From Odiellus spinosus (Eukaryota; Arthropoda; Arachnida; Opiliones; Phalangiidae), in assembly GCA_963920705.1 (NCBI GenBank), contig OY987238.1, positions 10,410,183 to 10,474,182 of the forward strand: a stretch of DNA of 64,000 nt, in the 5' to 3' direction. Of this stretch, positions 1-10,736 are shown piece by piece. The position numbers and the translations under genes are program-made. The notes below the pieces were generated by a model, which saw nothing but the letters and a program-made list of their open reading frames with translations, searched no databases and was not told the origin of the DNA. The first letter of the stretch is position 1, and the number at the start of each line of letters is the position of its first letter.

Positions 1-3
1 TGC

Positions 4-180
4 ACATTGTGTATCAGCTAGTCCACATCAGCCATTCTGCCAAATTATCAGTAAGAAAAGAAAATCATTGGACTGTTTGTCTATTTCAAGAAGACTTTGC
101 AATGTTCTACTTTTTCCATACGAAGCCTAATATTTTGTATAAATCCGCCTCAGTTTCGTCATATTTTGCAAACTTCTAAC
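4..180 (+). repeat. D65 dispersed repeat, two partial copies
   Basis: Two forward copies of the ~65-bp repeat whose core reads TAACATTATGTATCAATCCG. The first (about 4-46) has CATTGTGTATCAGC, then a CATCAGCC stretch. The second (about 104-180) keeps a TACTTTTTCCATACGAAG leader, TATTTTGTATAAATCCGCC and a TATTTTGCAAAC tail. There are no terminal inverted repeats or target duplications, and no coding content. Confidence 0.6.
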
Positions 181-370
181 CATATTTTTCCATGCAGTTA
201 TTGACCGGACAAGGCTTTTTTATTTTTCGTTTCGCTTGTAACTTCCGTTTCTTGTTGCTTCTTTATCAGTTTCTCTATATGACGTACGTACTCGTCCCCT
301 TTGTTAGTTGCGCGAATGATGAGAGTTCAAAGGTCACGAGCCTTTCAGATTTCTTTTCGCTTCGTATTAG

Positions 371-661
371 CAAGAAGGATCAGATAAGGAGAGGAAAAGT
401 AGGGCTGCGTTGAGTTAGAGAGAGAAAAGCCAACCTCCCACTCGGGTGGAAAGGGGGATAGAAAATTCTCGAGGTAAACTGTTGTCACGTGGTCACTAGC
501 GTCGTTGGCTACAACGAAGCTGATAAAGGATCCGTTTTACCCACGTGACAACATTTTACCACGAAACATCTCTACTCCCGTTCTCCCAGAGTGGGAGTTT
601 AGGCCGACGCAGTAGGAACTGCGCCGTCCCCACTTTTCCTCTCCTTATCTGATCCTTCTTG
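371..661. mobile_element. CAAG-ended MITE, copy 1 (7-bp TSD)
   Basis: A 291-bp non-autonomous element. Its ends are inverted repeats of about 30 bp, beginning CAAGAAGGATCAG and closing CTGATCCTTCTTG. Both sides carry the 7-bp duplication GTATTAG (364-370 and 662-668), so the boundaries are exact. The interior includes a CACGTGGTCAC / CCACGTGAC pair and an inverted CCACTCGGGTGG / CCCAGAGTGGG motif. It encodes no protein and would have been moved by a transposase supplied elsewhere. A second copy lies at 39513-39793. Confidence 0.9.
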
Positions 662-668
662 GTATTAG

Positions 669-1269
669 CTTGCGGGTTGAGAAATGAACAGCGAAGGCCC
701 AAGTCTTGTTATTTTGTCGTACTTAGTTATTGTCAGGGGAATTTCTTGTCATACATTTGCTATATCAGGTAGACTTATTTTGAAATTTACACATTATACA
801 GTGTTATTAGAGATGCGGAGAAAATGGATAAGAAATTCATTTGAATTAAGTATGAATTAAGTTATGAAATTTATCTATCAAAATTGAAACAGCAATAGTT
901 ATTTTAAAACAAAAATTAAACCCATTTCAAAAAACAAGTTGATAGCCCTTTGAGATCTGAATTTCAGCTTTGCTAAATATCACCAACTCTATTATCTAAA
1001 ATTTTGTGAATCCTAATTGTTTCTCATTGTTTAAATTCCTCGAATTTGATGGCTTTATTTCCATACTTTATAGCATATAGGCAACATATTACTATTTATT
1101 ATCTTACAATTTCTAAACGTTTGTTATATTGCGTATTAAGCGATGAAAATTGATCTAGTTCAATATACAATTTGTCTTCATCATGCCTTATAATATTTAA
1201 TTGCAGATCTAAGGGTAAATTATTAATCAAAAACGATTTAACTCCAAAAAACGATTATTCAAGAACACT
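669..1269. other. A+T-rich spacer, nothing recognised
   Basis: A+T-rich sequence without a convincing open frame, inverted repeat or tandem repeat. Confidence 0.5.
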
Positions 1270-1542
1270 TGTTTTAAATTTTAGCCCCATTCAATTTCTA
1301 AAGTTTAGTAAAAATTCTATAAATGTTTGACGCCCAAGATGCTGGACATCGAACATCAACCTATTATTTTAATTAAATGTTAGGACATTACAGGACTATT
1401 AAAGGCTGAAATAATATGATTGGTCCGAATTTATATTTAATTTACTGAAATTTTAACAAACTTTAGAAATTAATTTAAACACCAAAAACGTATCTAAAAT
1501 TCTGAAATAAATTCAAAACGTGTTCCATTTTTAGCTCTCCCT
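1270..1542 (-). mobile_element. TTAA-A MITE, left end degraded
   Basis: The right terminus is clear: TGTTCCATTTTTAGCTCTCCCT, read as TGTTCCATTTTTAGC then TCTCCCT, followed by TTAA (1543-1546). Inside are CACCAAAAACG, TTTAGAAATTAATTTAAAC and GGCTGAAATAATATGATTGG, all shared with the fuller copy at 51629-51945. The left arm is recognisable from AATTTCTAAAGTTTAG at about 1297, but its terminus is eroded. No coding potential. Confidence 0.7.
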
Positions 1543-1546
1543 TTAA

Positions 1547-3548
1547 ATTTAAAGCTAGATCGTAAATTTGAATTATAGCATAAGCATCTCGTGGGAAATT
1601 CATTTTAAAATAGTTATTAAAATATAAAATTTATTTCTTGCAACCACAGCAGTGGCATATCTTATTCTTGTGTAGAAACTAGAAAGGCATATTCGTTATT
1701 TCTATTTGTACTTTATAGTATTAGTTATGGCCTTTTTGCAAATTAACATCAATTGAAGGGGTGATAGATAGATTTGCGCTGAAGATTGAGGATAGTCATT
1801 ACTGGACTGGCACCAGGGGGATTCCTAGCTTTCGCCAATGAAATGTTATTGATTTTGAAAAGGGTGCGCGGTGGGCAGACAAACCTATAGATGGATGCCA
1901 TCCGTATCTTTAGCTTTATATATACTCATCCAATGAGATATTTCAGTTACTAATCAGGATGTTTGCGCCAATCTTCCTCGTTCTCGTTTACTTTATACAT
2001 ACCCCATCTATATTCGAAAATGATTTAGAGTTTTCATCGAATACCAACGCCGAAAGCATCCTTCTATTTCTGACAAATTAGGACAGGCGATAAAATGGTG
2101 AGATTAGTTTTGAAACGAGATGAAAACGCCACGTGATGTTTTGACTTTGTACAGCAATCATAGCGTTAAAGCACGCGGGAAGGAGTTGAAACTCTCTCCC
2201 TCAAAAATCACCCGATATTAATTGCGCTTTTCTATACCCTTTATTGGCTTTCTCGGTCAAAGGGAAGCCGCAAGATTGACGCGAGACACGGAAAACCCAC
2301 AAATTTATTGGTGAAGTAGGTTATTGCAAACGTCTATCACTTTATTGCTTAAAAGTAAACAACGCCCCATAGCTTAATACTATTAGCAAAACGTACTAGC
2401 CCAACACTTAAAACTAGCCAAAAAGTCATCACCCCTGTCTGGCCCGAGTGATTTGGACTCTTCCTCGATATTTTGAGTCGGGAGAGAGGGACGGAATTTA
2501 GGCGGGCCGCGCTTGGCTATGATGTCTCCCCCCCCCCCCCCCCCTCAACTCCGGAATTTCTCCAAAGAGTGGCATTTCAGATTTCACTATTTACACCGAC
2601 TGTGGCCGCTAGAGTGTTTCGAATCACAATCTTACGGTACCTTTAACCGGACCTTTGCTGATAGTATTAAGCTACGAGGCTATGTTTACTTTTATAGAAT
2701 AAAGTGATGGGCTTTTGGTTATAGGGAGAAGTTAGGTAATTAAAAAAAAAATTGGGTTACAAGGAAATAATGATAAAAATAATACTAATATTTATTTTGC
2801 AACCGAAAAGGCGAAGTTTAATTGTTATCATCGGAACAAAATATAAATTACTTATTCCATATCTTTTAATTTAGTTTGAAAATTGGGCTAATTAATTCCA
2901 TACGTTAGGATATTTTGTTTAAAACAATTAGTATCTACGTACAAATTATATTAATTGTATTAACGAATGCAAGAAAAATAGATAAATGCTATTTAATAAA
3001 ACAAAACACAAATTACTTATTCCAGAACCTTTTATCTAATTTGAAAATTGGGCTAATTACTTCCATAAGTTAATTTATTTTGATTAAATCAATTATCATT
3101 ATTCACGCACAGATTATTTGCGTATTATTTGACCTTCCCTTTAATAATTAGGTATCGCAATTAATATAGTTGTAAATCGCGCATCGCTGATAGGGTCGAT
3201 CAAAATTTTAACGGTATATTTTATGAACTTGTTTAAACGACTTCCGGTTTTACTAGCTAGCTGTTGGTTCAATATTTGAGATAATATTTTACCAAATATA
3301 TAGAAGGTATAACTTATCATCAGATATATGTTGATTAATTTACCTTATCCCGTTTTAACTAAGATTAAATTGGTTTAAATCGTATAAAAATAAAGATTTA
3401 ATAAGATTAAATTAGTTAAATCATAATTTAAATATGAAATATCATTGAAAGCCAAGAAATAGGGCCCAAAAAAATATACGACGAAGTGTAGATGAAAATG
3501 TTCATCACTTTGTTAAAGAGAGACCATATTATTTGATGTTTACAATAT
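1547..3548. other. A+T-rich spacer with a 17-C homopolymer
   Basis: No gene is recognised. The stretch is A+T-rich except for a G+C-richer patch at about 2440-2620 holding an uninterrupted run of 17 cytosines (2528-2544). Around 2820-3110 the phrases TTAATTAGTTTGAAAATTGGGCTAATT-like and TTCCATA..TTAATTTATTTTG-like recur once, about 180 bp apart, so a short diverged direct duplication is present. Confidence 0.5.
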
Positions 3549-3600
3549 CATAGCGCCTGTAAAAGTGTTCCAACTGTTTCGCTTCGCTGTTGAGGATGAA
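3549..3600. repeat. CATAGCGCCTGTAAAAGTG dispersed repeat
   Basis: The sequence ATAGCGCCTGTAAAAGTGTT followed by CCAACTGTTTCGC recurs inverted at about 22600-22640, and in part at about 12700-12735. All three are short and diverged, so this is an old interspersed repeat of unknown origin. Confidence 0.45.
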
Positions 3601-3664
3601 GCCGACATTTAGGAAATTTTGCTATATTTTTTTAAACCCGAATGAGTCGATCCATTGGTGTGTT

Positions 3665-3806
3665 CCGATTTCGCCCAAATATTTCGCCCAAAATTATCTA
3701 TTCCCATTTCGCCCAATTGTTAGGTTAGGTAGGGTTAGGTTAGATTATTTGAGATTGGGCGAAATGGGAATTGGGTCAAATGTTTTGGGCGAAATGGGGG
3801 TAAACC
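3665..3806. repeat. Foldback with a TTAGG-like loop
   Basis: An imperfect inverted repeat. The left arm contains TTTCGCCCAAA twice and CCCATTTCGCCCAAT. The right arm carries the complements ATTGGGCGAAATGGG and TTTTGGGCGAAATGGGG. The roughly 35-bp loop is a telomere-like run of TTAGG and TAGGG units (about 3719-3745). A single-stranded hairpin of the whole unit is plausible. No coding sequence. Confidence 0.7.
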
Positions 3807-4500
3807 GATCCATTAAATGCTAGGTCACGTAACTATTAATAGTGTTTAGTTAATAATAATTGGACGAGAATTATAGCTAGATCCTCATTGGATAAATAAA
3901 ATTATTGCATTTCCGTTCAAAATCTCTTACAACTAATAATCGAAATCGGATAACCTTTTCTGCTCTTCATTCATTAATTTTTCAGATATAATTTAAATGG
4001 ATAGGGTTTATCTGAAGATAAATATTTGAAGCTTTATCTTTAAACAAGTTACTGGCTCGTAAACTGTTGAATTTTAAACAGATTTTCTTTTAAGAAAAAT
4101 GATTCCCTCCACCTTAAATTTGTTCTCTCTTAAAACTAAAATTTACCTTGATTAAATTTAGATGAAATTATAGATCCTTCAGTTTAATTTGGTCAAAACA
4201 AGTACATGTACACCAGCGGGATCGAGGAATCCGTTTCCCCAAGTTCCTTAATTTCTCGAAAACTAATTTCAATAATTCACACCGCGCCCAATTTAATTTT
4301 ACGCTTATTTGCGCGAAGCTTTCGAGCGAAATCGTTGAATATTTTCCTTCTATACTTCTCTAATACCTTGTAGCCTTTCAATATAAGTTAAAACTGGTGC
4401 TCATTAATACTTAACGTTAAGCCCCATAATTGATAAAAATAGATTTGCAAACTGTTCGCGATTATGACATATCGATCTTGTACTAGTGTTCGTGGGGGAT
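3807..4500. other. A+T-rich spacer with a TA-1 remnant
   Basis: No gene seen. At about 4000-4090 the phrases TTTATCTGAAGATAAATATT and GAAGCTTTATCTTTAAACAA resemble the interior of the GAGCTCGGAATT-ended elements (compare 19480-19560), so an old diverged copy is likely. Confidence 0.4.
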
Positions 4501-4507
4501 ATATTCT

Positions 4508-4580
4508 TACTACTTTCATCTCTACGAGGTTTGACATTATGTATTAATACGCCATCAGCTTTTCCATTTCGATAATTGTA
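4508..4580 (+). repeat. D65 dispersed repeat copy
   Basis: Forward copy: TACTACTTTCATCTCTACG, then GAGGTTTGACATTATGTATT, then AATACGCCATCAGC. It shares leader, core and tail order with the other D65 copies. No flanking duplication. Confidence 0.65.
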
Positions 4581-4988
4581 CTTGAATATTAGTATTTAAT
4601 TCTTTAATGAATGGCGTGATTTCTAAAAGCCGTTAAATCAATTTTTCGGATCAAATTTTTCTCTTATACAACCGAAAATATATTTTTAATTCGAACTCGT
4701 TTAAGGCGTAGCCACATTTAAATCTTAATTAGTGGATAATTTAGATGACCTAATTGCATCATTTGCGGAAAAGTTGTGGTAAATCGTTTCTCTTTGGAGT
4801 TTCGCCTAGCTTGCGACAATGCTATGTTAACGTGAAGTAGATGATGAAGTTTATTGTTAATTAACTATAATTAATTTTAAAGGGGTTGATTAGTAATAAT
4901 TTGCTTAATTATTATATTATATTACTTTTTATTATTATATTACTTTTAAACGAAATAGCAATCTGTTTAATTGAAAAATCGAATAATT

Positions 4989-5828
4989 TAATAGAATCAT
5001 CTATCCATTTAGTAGAATACTCGATCCCTTTTAATAGAATACTCCATCCCTTTTAATAGAATACTCGATCCCTTTTAATAGAATACTCGATCCCTTTTAA
5101 TATAATACTCGATCCCTTTTAATAGAATACTCGATCCCTTTTAATATAATACTCGATCCCTTTTAATAGAATACTCGATCCCTTTTAATAGAATACTCGA
5201 TCCCTTTTAATAGAATACTCGATCCCTTTTAATAGAATACTCGATCCCTTTTAATAGAATACTCGATCCCTTTTAATAGAATACTCGATCCCTTTTAATA
5301 GAATACTCGATCCCTTTTAATAGAATACTCGATCCCTTTTAATAGAATACTCGATCCCTTTTAATAGAATACTCGATCCCTTTTAATAGAATACTCGATC
5401 CTTTTTAATAGAATACTCGATCCTTTTTAATAGAATACTCGATCCTTTTTAATAGAATACTCGATCCTTTTTAATAGAATACTCGATCCTTTTTAATAGA
5501 ATACTCGATCCTTTTTAATAGAATACTCGATCCTTTTTAATAGAATACTCGATCCTTTTTAATAGAATACTCGATCCTTTTTAATAGAATACTCGATCCT
5601 TTTTAATAGAATACTCGATCCTTTTTAATAGAATACTCGATCCTTTTTAATAGAATACTCGATCCTTTTTAATAGAATACTCGATCCTTTTTAATAGAAT
5701 ACTCGATCCTTTTTAATAGAATACTCGATCCTTTTTAATAGAATACTCGATCCTTTTTAATAGAATACTCGATCCTTTTTAATAGAATACTCGATCCTTT
5801 TTAATAGAATACTTGATCCTTTTTAATA
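4989..5828. repeat. 22-bp minisatellite, about 38 units
   Basis: A tandem array of a 22-bp unit, AATAGAATACTCGATCCCTTTT, nearly identical throughout. Up to about 5395 most units end CCCTTTT; from there to the end they end CCTTTTT, so the array falls into two homogenised blocks. The left edge is degenerate (ATCATCTATCC, GTAGAATACTCG), and two TATAATACTCG variants lie 44 bp apart near 5100 and 5145. There is no open frame of interest and no sign of CRISPR spacers. Confidence 0.97.
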
Positions 5829-7020
5829 TTATTATAAAAAATAATCTACTTAAACGTTTAGTTTTCGAAAAAAAAATAGAAACAGAATTTTTTACTGTTA
5901 ATAAAATGGAACTTGCACTTCGCTAAAAATTCACATTACTATTGCCTCGCCAATAAGAGCGTGTAATAAGGATTAAGTGAACGCTAATCCGTGGCTAACA
6001 AAGAAACTACTCGGAGTTCGAAGTAGAAAAACCGAAATCCCTGGGGAGAGACCCCCGAATCACCGCCAGAAAATGTAAAAGGATGCATCCTTGGCTTAAA
6101 GATTTCCCCCTTCCTAAACTCAGAGGGTTATCAGGCAGTGATTTTTTTTTTTTTTATTCAATCCTAAGTATATACTTTTTATACCGGTACTCTCTTGTAT
6201 TCGTTTCAAGAGCTTATGGTTCTAGCATGATAGAAAGATCCTTAAAAAACTACGTAAGAATTAAGCCAGAAAAACAAGTAAAAGTATTTGTGTATTTTGT
6301 TTTTAGATTATTTGAAAATATCTGAATAATTTCATGAAATTAGTATGAGGTTTAACATATATTAATATATAGCTAGTTAAAGCGATGCAGTCAATATTTA
6401 TTTCGAAGATTTAAAGATTATATTTCAGTTTTTTTATGATTTTAAAAAAATTATTCGAAATTTTACACATCTGGGTTAACCCCTTTTTCCAAACTAAAGT
6501 ACCAATATTTTTCTTCAGAACTCAAATACCATATATTAATTCCAACAATAGTAATTTTATTTTTTTGCCCTGTTGGAATTAAATTCCTATGAATTAAATC
6601 GACCGTGGAGGTATAATTTAGTGTCCCACACCATTTTAAGACAGTATAAGTATAGACATTTGAATTTTGGTTGTAATAAAAACCTGTTTTATGTAAATTT
6701 GGCTGAAATTTCACGATAATTCGGAATTTAGTTCGACTATTCCTTCCATTCTTTTTCTTTTCTCTCCAATAAATTCCACCTCCTTTCTGAATCATTTAAT
6801 TGTTTTTTCTTCTTCTTCTCGTTCTTTACTTACACTTCCTTTTCTCTCAAACATTTCTCTTTATTTCTGTTCATTTATCTTCTTTGATTTAAGATACGCA
6901 ATTAAAGCTAAATGGGTCCAATTTAGTTAAATTCCAGCCTATACCAAAGTTTTCTTCATCCCTAATGTCACTTAAAATGGTCTAACCAGCCCCAAATATA
7001 TCGCATATTCTAAATGTAAC
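5829..7020. other. A+T-rich spacer with a perfect 12-bp inverted repeat
   Basis: Nothing recognised as a gene. A 110-codon open frame on the minus strand (6463-6795) is rich in Asn, Lys, Ile and Tyr, as chance frames in A+T-rich DNA are. Within it lies the inverted pair TTAATTCCAACA / TGTTGGAATTAA (about 6537-6583) with a short T-rich loop. Confidence 0.5.
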
Positions 7021-7336
7021 CAGAAGCCGATGAAACCTTCCTTTGAAGTCTACTACTCTAATGTTCGATATAGCGCTCGTCTCTGTATGGGTGAAATTCA
7101 CAATTTTCATACTCCCCTGTCTAAGGAAAATTCTAAATTCTCTCTCTCCACAAACGACGACGTTTTTTTGACGAACTCCAAGGCTGCTAGAGATATTCGC
7201 TCGACGAACTCCCGCTCCGAAAATATCTACCGTTAGGAGGCGTACGAAATCGCGCTTTTTGAAACTAACCCATACAGAGAGGGGTAGACAAGACCCGGGA
7301 GTAATAGACTTCAAAGGAGGGTTTCATCGGCTTCTG
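7021..7336. mobile_element. CAGAAGCC-ended MITE, copy 1 (7-bp TSD)
   Basis: A 316-bp element with inverted ends CAGAAGCCGATGAAAC / CATCGGCTTCTG, extended inward by CTTTGAAGTCTACTACTC and its complement. It is flanked by the 7-bp duplication ATGTAAC (7014-7020 and 7337-7343). A second inner inverted pair is CTCTGTATGGGTGAA / ACCCATACAGAG. Open frames on both strands follow from the symmetry and are not genes. Sister copies are at 24655 and 37577. Confidence 0.92.
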
Positions 7337-7343
7337 ATGTAAC

Positions 7344-8579
7344 CTAATTCGATCGTTCTAAAAGACCCACATTAAAGGGAATGTATAATTAGATGTGAAG
7401 ATATTATAAATTTATTCCTTTGAAATAGACCATATACAAAATTCGATTTAAAATAGACCCTATATAAAGTTCGATTTGATATAAACCCCCGACAAAATGA
7501 TTCTGAGTTTTCGATTGCACCCTTGTTTTATCAAATTTCCTGCTCTCTGTTATGTTATGAGCTTGAAATACCTTTTTATTTAGCTGTTTATCATCATCAA
7601 ATATAAATTTATTCAACCACGTTCCAAGTAAATTGAATAAATTAAAAAGTCCCGTTTTCCTACAATTCTCTATACTTGTATTCAATATATATCGATTTAT
7701 CCCGTATCGGCTGATAGTGAAACCAAAGGTATAGGATGTTTAAACGCTAATAATTCCCACTGTGACAAGTGATATATTATCCCTAACTAAACGCGTATCC
7801 TTATCGGGTTATTCGGCTATTCGAGAGACTACGCCTATAAACGGATAGAGATATTAATTACTTGACCCGAATTGTTGTCACCTACCGCTCTGAATTAAGC
7901 CTAAACTTACGTAACTTGATATCATAAGTTAGGCAATTATACTAATATAAGATGTAATCCTGTATTAGAACTCTGACACATTTAAATATGTTTTGCGTCG
8001 ATTCATACATTAGGAGTGTACTCTGTTAAATTTATAGCCCTCGGAGTTCAAATAACATTTAAAGGGAAACTTGAAGCTAAAGCTCCAGCCTCCAAATTTC
8101 CATTTAAATTATTTTATTCAATAACCCTTGCTTTCACACACAGAAAAACCCTGGTGTTAAAATTTCCTTATGTGTGCTTCTTCTAACGTAAATCTTATCG
8201 TAAAAAAATTTCATTCCTTATTTTCAAATAACGTTTTGATTCAAAAGCTAGGAACCATAAAAAAAGCTGCAATAATAATACGTAAGAGAATTTGATATGA
8301 AATTGTAATCTAATTTTCAGAAATATGTTTTTAAGTTTAAACGTAAGTCAAATATTCCCACGGTAACCTTTTCCTACGTAAGCTTTTACATATAAGTTTA
8401 ATTTTAATACAATCTTCAGAGTTTCTCTTAGACCAATTATTATTCCCTCACAAGAGTCCATACATGTCCAAATAAAAGTCGAGAGATAGAGGAACCAAGT
8501 TTTCACTCACTAAAATTCGAATATTTATGCATTCATAATTTGGGGGTAAGGATAAATCATAGACTAAGAAAGAGTTTTA
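7344..8579. other. A+T-rich spacer with a TTAA-A end fragment
   Basis: No gene recognised. At 8063-8098 the left end of a TTAA-A element survives: TTAA, then AGGGAAACTTGAAGCTAAAG. The 93-codon minus frame at 7404-7685 has a chance-like composition. Confidence 0.5.
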
Positions 8580-8712
8580 CCCTGGACACGCGACGTGCTC
8601 CCTACGTCACGATTCTGTGTGTGCCCCATCTCTACTGCTAATGCGCCTGCGCAGCAACGATAATTGGCTTGATGACCGCTAGAGGCGCCAGCGAACTGCT
8701 GACCAAGAACCC
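8580..8712. promoter_or_regulatory. CpG-rich patch with NRF1-, CRE- and CTCF-like words
   Basis: A locally G+C- and CpG-rich stretch in A+T-rich surroundings. It holds a CRE-like TACGTCAC (about 8601-8608), a near-palindromic TGCGCCTGCGCA (8642-8653) one base from the NRF1 consensus, and CCGCTAGAGGCGCC (about 8679-8692), which resembles the CTCF core. The motif matches are visible in the sequence. Their use as a promoter or insulator is inference, and no gene starting here is recognised. Confidence 0.25.
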
Positions 8713-9001
8713 TAACTATTTAAAATAAATTTATTATATGAATCAAAAACCTCTCTTCTTGGTCTATATTTTCTTTAGCTAAATCGCAATTTCCGAAAAC
8801 ATTTTTGATTTAGATTTTTCCCATTTTTACTCGGCGTCCGAAAACGGATATAAAATGGGTTGTAAAGTACGGGGAAAATGTATTAAATTAGACTTTAGCA
8901 TATACACATATATATACCCATATTTTTATGCGTGTTTTTTTGAAATTGAACTTTTTCTAAAGAGAAAAACCGACGTGAAAGAAATACTTTATTTACGAGA
9001 G

Positions 9002-9026
9002 GTTTCGAGCCAAGGCCCTTCTTCAG
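9002..9026 (-). other. CTGAAGA...CGAAAC motif, hammerhead-like core
   Basis: The minus strand reads CTGAAGA, a GGGCC-TT-GGCTC hairpin stem, then GAAAC. This is the order of a hammerhead ribozyme core (CUGANGA, stem II, GAAA), with one extra A after CTGAAGA. A two-base stem III and GTA follow, but bases that would form stem I do not pair, so an active ribozyme is unlikely. Similar motifs occur near the ends of Penelope-like retroelements (from memory), so a retroelement remnant is possible. Confidence 0.25.
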
Positions 9027-9035
9027 TCGATCGAC

Positions 9036-9172
9036 ATACCCTTTTTCAGAAGAGGCGTAACTAGCTGGTTTAATCAGATTTAACCGAGGTTTAATCGCAA
9101 TTAAATGAGGTTTATTGAACTGAGAATGAGAATTCTATGTAAACCTCGGTTAAATCTGATTAAAACACGTCC
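9036..9172. mobile_element. GGTTTAATCAGATTTAACC palindromic element, copy 1
   Basis: A short foldback. The left end reads ACCCTTTTTCAGAAGAGGCG, then TAACTAGCTGGTTTAATCAG and ATTTAACCGAGGTTTAATC. The right arm carries AAACCTCGGTTAAATCTGAT. The right terminus has decayed, so boundaries are approximate. Related copies lie at 16388-16538 and 43311-43432. Confidence 0.7.
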
Positions 9173-10299
9173 AAGAGAATATTAGTGTTACTTTAATTTT
9201 AAAGTATAATTTCTAATTTTTAATAATTGAATTGAAATCACTTGATTTTCTTCTTCACCCTCCCTTAAAATTTATGCAAATTTCTATATTGTTCAAATCA
9301 ATCACGAAAATATTTCTTAAAACAATAAATAATATGATATTCGTGGATTGGAAAATAAGGGGCCTTTTTTCTATTTGGGGATGTTACCCTCTTGTGACAA
9401 AACTTCACTTAAGTGACACAAATATTAAATCAACGCTATATTGTTTTTTATCGATACAATAGTATAGTTTAAGAAGAAATGCTATTGACTATTTCTTTTC
9501 CCATGCGTTTTAGAATTGTGTATCAATCCGCGTTAACCTCTTCCTATTATGTCAAATTCCTTACCTATTTGTGACATCTTTGGTTCGTCATCCCTATGTT
9601 TTGAGTTAAACATTTCATACCCCTTATTTTTCATATAATCAGAGCAATACGAATTATCAGTGTGTACAAAGCTAGTCCAATCGTTCATCTATTTGATTTA
9701 TTTTCATAGCAATAAAGGGTAACCTATCTTTAAACGTACTGAGAATTCTAACTTACCCTGTCTTGTCGCGACACTGTTTTATTTTTGTCGCACACATAAA
9801 TATTACGACGTATACGTCTACATGTTTTCATCTTGTGATGGCGCCAACTTCTTGGAAATGTTTTAGAAAGTGTATTCATCACGGAGAAAGCTTAGCTCGC
9901 GATCAGGTATAATAAAGAATTATATATATTGTTATTTAAATTGCTTTGTTAACGCTGCAAACTCCGATTGGATAGGATAGAGACGAGAAAATGGGTTATA
10001 TCAGTTTCTCCCCTGAAAAGAATGACAGGTGTCAAATCCATTTTATATAATATCTGATAGGGTTTTTGCGATTTGATTTTGAATACCGAATCATAATGTA
10101 TTGTCAGCTCTAATACCGTTATCGGTTTTTTTTCGGAGCGAACGACAAAGCGAAATTAAGATTTTTTTAAACTAGTAAATAAAACAACAGCTAGATAGGG
10201 TCATGTGATCATGATCTGTTTTATTATATAAAATAGTACACTTTTCCACCATGGGTAGGCAACAACAAGTGTTTTTATCTGTTCTTTATCTTTAAATTT
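9173..10299. other. A+T-rich spacer with a D65 copy
   Basis: No gene seen. A forward D65 copy lies at about 9490-9560 (TTTTCCCATGCGTTTTAG, TTGTGTATCAATCCGCG, TATTATGTCAAATTCC). Confidence 0.5.
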
Positions 10300-10530
10300 G
10301 CTAATATTAAACTATAAATAAATTTAAAACTTACATGTAAAATAGGCTTAGCTGAATTCATGGATATCCTGAATTTCAGCGACGAAGAGAATGTTATTGT
10401 CTCTTTGCTCATTGGTCGATGACCCTTATGTGACGTGAATCCAGCTAAGCCTAATTCCTGGCTTAGATTAAAATTGATTTCTAGTTAAGTATTTGATTGC
10501 AAATGGTGGATTAGGCCTATTTTAATTGAC
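10300..10530. mobile_element. TTAA-B foldback element, termini lost
   Basis: Middle portion of the TTAA-B family. The left arm reads AATATTAAACTATAAATAAA and AATAGGCTTAGCTGAATTC; the inverted right arm has GAATCCAGCTAAGCCTA, GATTTCTAG and GGTGGATTAGGCCTATTTT. The core (CTCATTGGTCGATGACC) differs from that of the other copies. Both AGGGAGAATG ends are missing. Confidence 0.75.
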
Positions 10531-10736
10531 TTTTTAGTTTTTAATATTATGAAAAACGAAATATATAATGTATAGGCTTCGTTAAAAACGACGATAGCTA
10601 CACTTTAAAGGCCCAAAAAAATATGATTTCCTGCTAAAAATATCCTTCATCGTCGATATATTTCGGCGCTAATTTTTAAGCGCAAAGATATACTGGAAAT
10701 ACACCCAAGGGGAGGGTAAAAATAAAAATGTGTTTT

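Noticed and set aside
4989-5828. CRISPR array or centromeric satellite
   Set aside because: No spacers; the 22-bp unit is too short and the array too small for a typical centromeric satellite.
6463-6795. 110-codon minus-strand frame with ATG
   Set aside because: Composition follows base composition (Asn, Lys, Ile, Tyr), and it contains a 12-bp inverted repeat; about three such frames are expected by chance.
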